Made by a program: the position numbers and the translations under genes. Of a DNA stretch of 33,994 bases, positions 27,245-33,994 are shown one piece after another. Location of the stretch: contig CAMZEN010000029.1 in assembly GCA_947305775.1 (NCBI GenBank), positions 1-33,994 on the forward strand. Reading direction: 5' to 3'. The stretch's first letter is position 1, and each line of letters starts with the position of its first letter. This DNA is from an uncultured Verrucomicrobiota bacterium. Its GTDB lineage: Bacteria > Verrucomicrobiota > Kiritimatiellia > RFP12 > UBA1067. The notes under the pieces were generated by a model. It had not been told where the DNA came from, made no database searches, and saw only the letters and a list, made by a program, of their open reading frames with translations.

Positions 27245-28627
27245 ATGAAAGTTGTCGTAATCGGAGCCGGATTCACCGGCGTGCAGCTGGCGCGCACGCT
27301 CATTGCCGAGGGTAACAACGTTGTCCTTATGGACAACGACCCGGAGCGGGTCCGGCTTTCCCGCAATAAGCTCGATTGCACAGTCGTGCAGACCGACGGC
27401 AATAGCCTTAAAGCCCTTGAAGACGCCGGCGTGTCGTCCGCGCGTGCGCTTGTTGCGCTCACAGAGGACGACGAGGTCAACATGGTCGTTTGCGCGCTTG
27501 TCGCGCCATCATACAAGAACCTGCTCAAGATAGCGCGCGTAAGGAACGACGATTACTATGCAAGTGCGATAATGGGCGTGGATCGAATGGTCCATCCAGA
27601 CGTCGCGGCCGCTTCGGCGATCTGCCGGGCCATGAGCCATGGCGCCGTCGGCAACATAGTGCCGATCGGTGGCGGCTTCGGCATAGCATCCATTCCTGTC
27701 GAGGCGGGCAGTTCCATGGCCGGCGTCCCGCTATGGACCCTTGCCTCGTTCCCTGAATGGCGTTACCTTGTGGCTTATGTGGAGTCTGGCGGCGAGGCGT
27801 TCCTCCCAAGCGGTGAAACGGTCCTTTCCCCGGGCGACAGGGTGGGGATATTGTCAGCCACCGCCGACATGCCCAACCTCATGAAGTTCGCCGAGAGCGA
27901 GTCCAACGCAATGCCGCGCCGTGTCGCTGTCTTTGGCGCGGGGCATATCGGGTCGTTGGTTGTCGAGAAGCTCCTCGCCGAACGTCAGACGTCTTTCTTT
28001 GGTTCATTGTTCGGCGGTGCGCGGGCAGGATGCGAGATAGCCTTTGTCGACGGAGATGAACGTCTCTGCCGCGAGGCGTCGGAGCGCTTCAGGGATGTGC
28101 GCGTCCTATGTGGCGAGATAACTGATACCGATTTCATTCGCGAAGAAGGGCTAGGGTCGTTCGATCTGATGGTGGCGGCTTCTGACAACTACGAGCGGAA
28201 TCTGGTGATAGCCTCCTACCTCAAGTCTCAGGGGGTCGCGAAGACGATAGCCCTGACGGAGAGCTCGGATTTCGATGATGTTGCGCGAAAGCTTGGCGTA
28301 GATGTGGCTGTCTCCATGCGAGACACGGTCGTGGACTCGATAATGAGCCATTTGCGAGGCGGTGGCGTAACATCCGTCCACACGGTCTGCAACGGGCGCT
28401 TTGAGATAGTGGAGTGCGACGTATCCCCGACTGCAAAAGTCGTCGGCAAGGCGCTTAAGGACATATCCCGTCATGGAGAGTATCTTCTCCTGCTGTTGCG
28501 CCCGGCGGGCGGGGATGTGTTGGCGATGCCGCGGGGCGATACTTTGATTGGCGCCGGCGACCATGTGGTCCTTGCGATGCGCGCCGGCGACCTGGAGGTT
28601 GTCCGCTTGTTTGGCGGCAAATCGTGA
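27245..28627 (+). CDS. trkA: Trk potassium uptake protein TrkA
   Basis: Cytoplasmic gating subunit of the Trk K+ uptake system, 460 aa. It is duplicated: two RCK units, each with an NAD-binding Rossmann fold (GAGFTG at residue 7 onward and GAGHIG near 230) and a C-terminal RCK_C subdomain (about 135-215 and 370-455). The acidic residues after the second strand (MDNDPERV; VDGDERL) suit dinucleotide binding. It starts 8 nt after the sulfatase stop with a GAGG ribosome site overlapping that stop. The trkH gene follows after 15 nt, giving a complete Trk system. Confidence 0.94.
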   Translation: MKVVVIGAGFTGVQLARTLIAEGNNVVLMDNDPERVRLSRNKLDCTVVQTDGNSLKALEDAGVSSARALVALTEDDEVNMVVCALVAPSYKNLLKIARVRNDDYYASAIMGVDRMVHPDVAAASAICRAMSHGAVGNIVPIGGGFGIASIPVEAGSSMAGVPLWTLASFPEWRYLVAYVESGGEAFLPSGETVLSPGDRVGILSATADMPNLMKFAESESNAMPRRVAVFGAGHIGSLVVEKLLAERQTSFFGSLFGGARAGCEIAFVDGDERLCREASERFRDVRVLCGEITDTDFIREEGLGSFDLMVAASDNYERNLVIASYLKSQGVAKTIALTESSDFDDVARKLGVDVAVSMRDTVVDSIMSHLRGGGVTSVHTVCNGRFEIVECDVSPTAKVVGKALKDISRHGEYLLLLLRPAGGDVLAMPRGDTLIGAGDHVVLAMRAGDLEVVRLFGGKS

Positions 28628-28642
28628 CAAGGAGGTAGTTCG

Positions 28643-30109
28643 GTGGCTACGCCAATCGTGCGCGTTCTTTCGTATGTGCTCGCAATAGTGGGCTTTGCGC
28701 TGTTGCCGCCGATTGGTGTTGCATTTGCCTTTGGCGAGCGGGCGTGTATCGCTCCATTTGCGGTTCCGCTTGCCGCAAGCTGGTGTTTGGCGCTTGCGTG
28801 TTGGTTTGCAAAGAGCGATGCCGCGCAACCGTTTGAGGCGAAAAGCGCATTCCTGGTGGTTGGTGGTGCATGGGTCGTTACGGGTCTTTTCGGCGCTGTG
28901 CCGATATGGGCTTGCGGGGCCACGCAAAGCTTTCACGACGCAGTGTTCGAGAGTGTGAGCGGTTTTACCACGACAGGCGCGTCTGTAATAGCCAATGTCG
29001 AGGCTCTGCCGCGCTGTGTGAACCTTTGGCGATGCGAGACGCACTGGTTGGGCGGCATGGGGGTGATAGCTCTCGCGGTTGCGCTGATACCGCTTTTGGG
29101 CATCGGCGGCTTCAGGCTTATAAAGGCGGAGACTTCTGGCCCCGAGAAAGGCAAGGTCACCTCCCGAATAGCCGATACTGCCAAGGCGCTTTGGTTCATA
29201 TATTTTGCAATGACCGCCGTTCAAGCGGCGCTCCTAATGTGCGCCGGCATGGATTGGTTCGACTCGATCTGCCATTCCTTTTCGACGTTGGGAACGGGCG
29301 GGTTCTCTACCCGCAACGCAAGCGTTGGGGCGTTTTCGAATGCCTGGGTTGATTGGATATGCACCGTTTTCATGCTTCTTGCCTCCGTAAACTTCGCCCT
29401 CTACTACAGGCTTTTGACGGGACGCGCCGGAGAACTCTTCCGGGATACGGAGCTTCATGGCTTTTTGGGCATTGTCGCTTTGTCTGTAGCGGTTGTCACT
29501 TGTGTGGAGCTGCAGGATTTCGGCTCGGTCGCGCAGGCGCTGAGGTTCTCCGCGTTTCAGGTGGCGTCGATAATTTCCACTACAGGTTTCATGACCTCTG
29601 ACTACAGTGTGTGGCGTCCCGCCGCGCAGGTCTTTTTATTGGCGCTCTTTTTGGTCGGCGGTTGCAGCGGCTCGACGGCTGGCGGTATAAAGGTCATCCG
29701 CTGGACGATTCTCGCGAAACAGCTCAAAAACGAATTCAGCAGGCTTCTCCATCCGCATGCGGTCGTTACGCTCAGGCTGAACGGCATTGCGGGGCGTGAT
29801 TCGATCGTTCCTCTCGCCGCCGCATTTGTGTTCGTATACTTGTTGTTGGTGCTGGTCACCGCTTTTGCCGGCGGGCTGGCGGGTCTTGGGCTGATCGAGG
29901 CTCTAAGCGCGGCGCTCAGCATGGTTGGCAACATCGGGCCCGCATTCGGTAGCATGGGGCCGACTGCGAACTATGGCGCCTTGCCTGTCGCCCTCAAATG
30001 GTGGTATGCGTTTGCCATGCTCGCCGGGCGACTTGAACTCTACACAATGCTTATACTGATAGGCCGCGCATTTGCTTCCATATCGACCTCGCGCGCCACA
30101 AGACGATAG
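28643..30109 (+). CDS. trkH: Trk potassium transporter membrane subunit TrkH
   Basis: K+-translocating subunit, 488 aa, with four repeated membrane-pore-membrane units. The four pore loops are readable: GFTTTGAS, STLGTGGFST, STTGFMTS and GNIGPAFGSMG, each with the glycine of the selectivity filter. GTG start (MATPIVRVLSYV) with an excellent AAGGAGGT ribosome site (28629-28636) at 6 nt. It forms a unit with TrkA just upstream. The gene ends 182 bp before nrdD; no clear terminator hairpin with a T-run follows it. Confidence 0.94.
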   Translation: MATPIVRVLSYVLAIVGFALLPPIGVAFAFGERACIAPFAVPLAASWCLALACWFAKSDAAQPFEAKSAFLVVGGAWVVTGLFGAVPIWACGATQSFHDAVFESVSGFTTTGASVIANVEALPRCVNLWRCETHWLGGMGVIALAVALIPLLGIGGFRLIKAETSGPEKGKVTSRIADTAKALWFIYFAMTAVQAALLMCAGMDWFDSICHSFSTLGTGGFSTRNASVGAFSNAWVDWICTVFMLLASVNFALYYRLLTGRAGELFRDTELHGFLGIVALSVAVVTCVELQDFGSVAQALRFSAFQVASIISTTGFMTSDYSVWRPAAQVFLLALFLVGGCSGSTAGGIKVIRWTILAKQLKNEFSRLLHPHAVVTLRLNGIAGRDSIVPLAAAFVFVYLLLVLVTAFAGGLAGLGLIEALSAALSMVGNIGPAFGSMGPTANYGALPVALKWWYAFAMLAGRLELYTMLILIGRAFASISTSRATRR

Positions 30110-30127
30110 TTTGCAGAGGCGTCTTGT

Positions 30128-30143
30128 ACACTATTGGTTGTAT
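30128..30143. promoter_or_regulatory. Possible upstream NrdR box
   Basis: A 16-bp sequence with both ends like the NrdR box (ACACTAT at the left, TTGTAT at the right) but a divergent centre. Its centre lies 76 bp from that of the good box downstream, not the 31-32 bp usual for paired boxes, so it may be accidental. Its right half is also one arm of the inverted repeat 30136-30143/30161-30168. Confidence 0.35.
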
Positions 30144-30195
30144 GTTGTTGATAGCCATGTATACAACCTGTTGAAAACTTTTTTCATTTTGCCCC

Positions 30196-30224
30196 TTGCG
30201 CACACACAATATTTAGTGTATCAT
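30196..30224 (+). promoter_or_regulatory. nrdD promoter with NrdR box in the spacer
   Basis: A -35 TTGCGC (30196-30201), a 17-bp spacer and a -10 TATCAT (30219-30224). The 16-bp NrdR-box sequence ACACAATATTTAGTGT (30204-30219) fills the spacer and touches the -10. NrdR is the ATP-cone repressor of ribonucleotide reductase genes; bound here it would block RNA polymerase. Confidence 0.68.
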
Positions 30225-30291
30225 ATACCTCAACGACCACAATAGGAACGATTTCTTCGTTAAACCCAGCAGAAAACAGAGAGAGCACGAC

Positions 30292-32529
30292 ATGAAAGCC
30301 ATGAAGATCATCAAGCGGAGCGGTCAGGAGGTTCCGTTTGACATCACCAAGATCGAGAACGCCATCCGCAAGGCCAGCCAGGCCGTGGATTACAAGAACG
30401 CGCTGAGCGAAGGCCGCATCAAGCTTATCGCGGAGGAAGTCGCAGGCGTCTGCGAGGCTCGCGACCGCGCTATGACGGTCGAGGAGATCCAGGACGTCGT
30501 CGAGACGAAGATCATGGAGTTCAACGCGACCGAGATCGCGAAGAAGTATATCGTCTACCGCTACAAGCAGGAGCTGAAGCGTAAGGCGAATACGACCGAC
30601 GAGCAGATCATGTCGCTCATCGAGTGCAACAACGAGGATGTCAAGCAGGAGAACTCGAACAAGAACCCGACGATCAACGCCGTGCAGCGCGACTACATGG
30701 CGGGCGAGGTCTCGAAGGACGTCGCGGCGCGTCTTCTCCTTCCGGCGGACGTCGTGCAGGCGCACAAGGAGGGCATCATCCATTTCCATGATATGGACTA
30801 CTATGCCCAGCACATGCACAACTGCGACCTCGTGAACCTTGAGGACATGCTGCAGAACGGTACGGTCATCTCCGGCACGATGATCGAGAAGCCGAAGTCG
30901 TTCTCGACCGCGTGCAACATCGCGACGCAGATCATCGCGCAGGTCGCCTCGAACCAGTATGGCGGCCAGTCCATTTCGCTGACCCACCTCGCGCCGTTCG
31001 TGGAGATATCCCGTCAGGCGATCCGCAGGGAGTTCAAGGAGGAGTGCGAGCTTGCTGGCGTCGAGATGTCGAAGGAGGCTTTCGACGCGATCATCGAGAA
31101 GCGCGTCCGCAAGGAGATTCAGAAGGGCGTCCAGACGATCCAGTACCAGGTCGTCACCCTCATGACGACGAACGGCCAGGCGCCTTTCGTGACTGTCTAC
31201 ATGTATCTCGGCGAGGCAAGGAGCGAGGCCGAGCGCAAGGATCTCGCGATGGTGATCGAAGAGGTGCTGAACGAGCGCATCCGCGGCGTCAAGAACGAGC
31301 AGGGCGTCTACGTGACGCCTGCCTTCCCGAAGCTCATCTACGTCCTTGAGGAGCAGAATGTCCGCGAGGGCACTCCCTACTGGTTCCTTACCGAGCTCGC
31401 CGCGAAGTGCACGGCTAAGCGCATGGTGCCCGACTACATCAGCGAGAAGAAGATGCGCGAGTACAAGCTCTCGAAGGGCGAAGAGGTCGGCCACGGCGAT
31501 ACCTACACCTGCATGGGCTGCCGCTCGTTCCTTACGCCCGACCGCTCGGGCAACGGCTTCAACAACGTCGCGAACGCCGGCAACTACGAGCCCGGCAAGC
31601 CGAAGTACTACGGCCGCTTCAACCAGGGCGTCGTCACGATCAACCTCGTCGACATCGCGCTCTCGGCCCACGGCGACAAGGCGAAGTTCTGGGAGCTCTT
31701 CGGCGAGCGCTGCGAGCTCTGCCACAAGGCGCTGCAGTGCCGCCACGAGAGGCTGAAAGGCACGCCGTCGGATGCGGCGCCGATCCTCTGGCAGTATGGT
31801 GCGCTTGCTCGTCTCAAGAAGGGCGAGAAGATCGACAAGCTGCTTTTCGGCGGCTACTCCACGATCTCGCTCGGCTATGCCGGACTCTGGGAGTGCGTCT
31901 ACGCGATGATCGGCAAGAAGCTCACCGAGCCGGAGGGCGAGGCGTTTGGTCTTGAGGTCATGCAGAAGCTCAACGAGTACACCGCGAAGTGGAAGGCTGC
32001 CGAGGACATCGACTACTCCCTCTACGGTACTCCGCTAGAGTCCACGACCTACAAGTTTGCCAAGTGCCTCCAGAAGCGCTTTGGCATCGTGAAGGGCGTG
32101 ACGGACAAGAACTACATCACAAACTCCTACCACATCCATGTGACGGAGCCGATCGACGCGTTCAAGAAGCTCGAGATCGAGTCGAAGTTCCAGAAGCTTT
32201 CGCCCGGCGGCGCGATCAGCTACGTCGAGGTGCCGAACATGCAGGACAACATCCCCGCCGTGCTCGCCATCATGCAGTACATCTACGACCACATCATGTA
32301 CGCCGAGCTGAACACGAAGTCGGACTACTGCCAGGTCTGCGGCTACGACGGCGAGATCCAGATCGTCAAGGACGAGAGCGGCAAGCTCATCTGGAAGTGC
32401 CCGAAGTGCGGCAACACCGACGAGTCGAAGCTCAACGTCGCCCGCCGCACCTGCGGCTACATCGGCAGCCAGTTCTGGAACCAGGGCCGCACGCAGGAGA
32501 TCAAGGAACGCGTCCTGCACGTTTCGTAA
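30292..32529 (+). CDS. nrdD: Anaerobic ribonucleoside-triphosphate reductase (class III)
   Basis: Glycyl-radical enzyme making deoxynucleotides without oxygen, 745 aa. The N-terminal ATP-cone (about 3-95; KIIKRSGQEVPFDITKIENAI) provides allosteric control. The C-terminus has a zinc site of two CxxC pairs (YCQVCGYDG and KCPKCGN) followed by the glycyl-radical motif RRTCGYIG and GRTQEIKERV. The start may be 30292 or the ATG at 30301 (MKIIKRSG). Codon use differs sharply from neighbours: isoleucine is almost always ATC rather than ATA, with heavy use of GAG and AAG. This suggests high expression or a different history. NrdR-type control is predicted upstream; the activase follows at once. Confidence 0.97.
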   Translation: MKAMKIIKRSGQEVPFDITKIENAIRKASQAVDYKNALSEGRIKLIAEEVAGVCEARDRAMTVEEIQDVVETKIMEFNATEIAKKYIVYRYKQELKRKANTTDEQIMSLIECNNEDVKQENSNKNPTINAVQRDYMAGEVSKDVAARLLLPADVVQAHKEGIIHFHDMDYYAQHMHNCDLVNLEDMLQNGTVISGTMIEKPKSFSTACNIATQIIAQVASNQYGGQSISLTHLAPFVEISRQAIRREFKEECELAGVEMSKEAFDAIIEKRVRKEIQKGVQTIQYQVVTLMTTNGQAPFVTVYMYLGEARSEAERKDLAMVIEEVLNERIRGVKNEQGVYVTPAFPKLIYVLEEQNVREGTPYWFLTELAAKCTAKRMVPDYISEKKMREYKLSKGEEVGHGDTYTCMGCRSFLTPDRSGNGFNNVANAGNYEPGKPKYYGRFNQGVVTINLVDIALSAHGDKAKFWELFGERCELCHKALQCRHERLKGTPSDAAPILWQYGALARLKKGEKIDKLLFGGYSTISLGYAGLWECVYAMIGKKLTEPEGEAFGLEVMQKLNEYTAKWKAAEDIDYSLYGTPLESTTYKFAKCLQKRFGIVKGVTDKNYITNSYHIHVTEPIDAFKKLEIESKFQKLSPGGAISYVEVPNMQDNIPAVLAIMQYIYDHIMYAELNTKSDYCQVCGYDGEIQIVKDESGKLIWKCPKCGNTDESKLNVARRTCGYIGSQFWNQGRTQEIKERVLHVS

Positions 32530-32530
32530 G

Positions 32531-33037
32531 GTGAACTACGCGACGATAAGAAACTGCGACATCGCGAACGGCGAAGGCGTTCGCGTGTCGCTTTTTGTTT
32601 CGGGCTGTACCCACCACTGCAAGGGATGCTTCAATCCCGACCAGTGGAGCTTCGACTACGGCGAGCCGTTCGACGAAAAGGCCGAGGATCTCGTTCTCGG
32701 CTACCTCGCGCCAAGCTACATTGCGGGGCTTTCGATTTTGGGCGGCGAGCCCATGGAGCCGGAGAACCAGCGCGCCCTCGTGCCGTTCATCCGGCGCCTC
32801 AGGGACCGTTTCGGCCTTACTAAGACGATCTGGGTCTATACGGGCTGCGTCCTTGAGACGCACCTCAAGGCGGAGGGTTCGCGCTGGCGCACAGAGGTGA
32901 CGGACGAGTTCCTGTCGCTCATCGACGTTCTTGTGGACGGCCCGTTTGTCGAGGAGAAGAAGGACATTTCACTTAAGTTCCGCGGCAGTTCAAACCAGCG
33001 GATAATTGACATGAAGAAAGGCAAGGTAATATCATGA
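32531..33037 (+). CDS. nrdG: Anaerobic ribonucleotide reductase activase (radical SAM)
   Basis: Radical-SAM enzyme that installs the glycyl radical on NrdD, 168 aa. The cluster motif is CTHHCKGC (CxxxCxxC) within SLFVSGCTHHCKGCFNP, followed by the GGEP SAM motif (LSILGGEPMEPEN). GTG start one base after the nrdD stop, so the pair is co-translated. The C-terminal FRGSSNQRIIDM segment is typical of NrdG. The stop overlaps the start of the mechanosensitive channel gene. Confidence 0.95.
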   Translation: MNYATIRNCDIANGEGVRVSLFVSGCTHHCKGCFNPDQWSFDYGEPFDEKAEDLVLGYLAPSYIAGLSILGGEPMEPENQRALVPFIRRLRDRFGLTKTIWVYTGCVLETHLKAEGSRWRTEVTDEFLSLIDVLVDGPFVEEKKDISLKFRGSSNQRIIDMKKGKVIS

Positions 33038-33840
33038 TGGACATGATCATAAAAGGTGCTATTAACGTCGGATACGCGGCAATAATTCTGATTGTCGGGT
33101 ATTTTGCAATCAAGTATGGTTCAATGCTTCTGCACAAGGCGCTTGCCAAGGCCGAGGACGGCAAGTATGCGCTTGTTGTGCGCTTTGTAACGTCCGTCGC
33201 CGAGAAGGTGGCGTGGGCGTTCGTAGCGGTCATGGCCCTCGAAAAGCTGGGCGTGGATATCGGGCCGATCATCGCTGGCCTCGGCGTCACCGGCTTCATC
33301 CTCGGCTTCGCGTTCCAGGAATCGCTCGGTAGCCTCGCCAGCGGACTAATGATTGCGATCAACCAGCCGTTCAAGGTCGGCGACTTCGTGAACGTCTCGG
33401 GTAACGAGGGCACGATAACGGCGCTCGACATGATGGCCGTCACGCTTGCGACGCCCGACAACCGCAAGATAACGATCCCCAACAAGGCGGCGTGGGGCCA
33501 GCCCATCATCAACTATTCGGCTCTCGGCAAGCGCCGCGTCGAGATCATCGTCGGCATCGCTTACGGTGCGAACATCGCGCTTGCGAAGTCTACCGCGCTA
33601 GAGACGATAAAGTCCATACCGGGCGTTCTCCCCGACCCGGCTCCCATGGCCGAGGTCAAGTCTCTCGACGATAGCGCGGTGACACTTACCGTTCGTGGCT
33701 GGGTGCAGACTCCCGATTTCTGGAATGTCTACTTTGCTGGCGTCCAGTCCATAAAGGAAGCCTTCGACAAGGTTGGCATCGAGATTCCGTTTAGGCAGAT
33801 GGATCTTTACATCAAAGACATGCCCAAGCAGACTCGCTGA
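33034..33840 (+). CDS. MscS-family mechanosensitive channel
   Basis: Small-conductance tension-gated channel, 268 aa. Three membrane segments lie at about 5-27, 55-75 and 82-110; the third is the Gly/Ala-rich pore helix (GLGVTGFILGFAFQESLGSLASG). It is followed by the beta domain motif QPFKVGDFVNVSGNEGTI and PNKAAWGQPIINYS, then the alpha/beta vestibule domain. There is no large N-terminal extension. The ATG overlaps the nrdG stop, with further in-frame ATGs at 33037 and 33043. Its position behind nrdDG looks incidental to function. Confidence 0.94.
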   Translation: MMDMIIKGAINVGYAAIILIVGYFAIKYGSMLLHKALAKAEDGKYALVVRFVTSVAEKVAWAFVAVMALEKLGVDIGPIIAGLGVTGFILGFAFQESLGSLASGLMIAINQPFKVGDFVNVSGNEGTITALDMMAVTLATPDNRKITIPNKAAWGQPIINYSALGKRRVEIIVGIAYGANIALAKSTALETIKSIPGVLPDPAPMAEVKSLDDSAVTLTVRGWVQTPDFWNVYFAGVQSIKEAFDKVGIEIPFRQMDLYIKDMPKQTR

Positions 33841-33845
33841 AAATA

Positions 33846-33854
33846 TGGTATAAT
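33846..33854 (+). promoter_or_regulatory. Extended -10 promoter of tRNA-Pro
   Basis: TGGTATAAT with the hexamer at 33849-33854, directly after the mscS stop. Transcription would begin near 33861, leaving a 9-nt 5' leader before the mature tRNA. Confidence 0.78.
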
Positions 33855-33869
33855 ACCACCCGTTTATTA

Positions 33870-33946
33870 CGGAGCGTAGCGCAGTCTGGTAGCGCACCTG
33901 CCTTGGGCGCAGGTTGTCGTGGGTTCAAATCCCGCCGCTCCGACCA
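33870..33946 (+). tRNA. tRNA-Pro (UGG), CCA encoded
   Basis: The acceptor stem 33870-33876 pairs perfectly with 33936-33942. The anticodon stem is 33897-33901/33909-33913 with a 7-nt loop carrying TGG at 33904-33906 and the G37 typical of proline tRNAs. The TTCAAAT T-loop, discriminator A and encoded CCA are present. It has its own strong promoter. The remaining 48 bp of the window show nothing convincing. Confidence 0.97.
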
Positions 33947-33994
33947 TCTAAAATCCCGCTGAAACGGAGAATGGTTCATTCTGCGTGTATGCGG

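Larger units (their letters stand above)
30110..30291. other. 182-bp intergenic region with nrdD control signals
   Basis: AT-rich compared with its surroundings. It holds two NrdR-box-like sequences, an 8-bp inverted repeat (30136-30143 with 30161-30168), a T-rich tract (30179-30190) and a promoter (-35 at 30196, -10 at 30219). A leader of about 60 nt reaches the nrdD ATG with a weak GAGAG ribosome site. No coding sequence. Confidence 0.6.

Noticed and set aside
30184..31746. 520-codon minus-strand frame opposite nrdD
   Set aside because: Low-complexity Leu/Ala/Asp/Val/Arg translation produced by the strong codon bias of nrdD, with no domain and no ribosome site.
33968..33982. 6-bp hairpin near the right end as a tRNA-Pro terminator
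   Set aside because: Short A/T-containing stem with a 3-nt loop and no T-run.

Overview
The window reads as one chromosomal stretch of an anaerobic, diderm (Gram-negative-type) bacterium of moderately high GC. The gene set is a class III (anaerobic) ribonucleotide reductase, a V/A-type rotary ATPase with a putative Na+-binding rotor, lipid A/LPS genes, a Tat-exported sulfatase, Trk potassium uptake and a BioW-type biotin route. It fits a PVC-group bacterium, Kiritimatiellota/Lentisphaerota-like, best. That placement is an inference from gene content; no rRNA is present to prove it. There is no prophage, insertion sequence with transposase, or CRISPR array.

Layout: tRNA-Ile(GAU) and tRNA-Ala(UGC) separated by a self-complementary repeat (1-333); uvrB, a response regulator and a histidine kinase overlapping one another (402-4244); a small basic protein coupled to prmA, then ruvA (4329-6048); a short tilS on the minus strand converging on ruvA; a promoter/repeat region (6716-7046); tyrS-lptF/G-lpxA (7047-10231); a nifU-type scaffold coupled to a DUF1846 gene (10294-12386); folE, a NusG-like antiterminator paralogue, bioD, bioA and a bioW-bioF fusion (12420-17444); ileS of the eukaryote-like type (17491-20643); V-ATPase subunits D, I and K followed without a gap by a YfhO-like membrane protein and a tandem acyl-carrier-like protein (20678-25567); sulfatase, trkA, trkH (25644-30109); NrdR-boxed nrdD-nrdG-mscS (30292-33840); tRNA-Pro(UGG) at the end.

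The DNA shows a very regular promoter, an extended -10 of the form TGGTATAAT. At ruvA, tilS, tyrS, V-ATPase D and the sulfatase it lies only 7-10 nt before the start codon (folE has a weaker TATCAT at 8 nt), so these mRNAs should be leaderless or nearly so. Genes inside operons and genes with real leaders mostly carry Shine-Dalgarno sequences or overlap their upstream neighbour. The least familiar parts are the V-ATPase/YfhO/tandem-ACP operon, the NifU-DUF1846 pair, the small basic protein coupled to prmA, a TyrRS with an altered HIGH motif, and two intergenic inverted-repeat elements.
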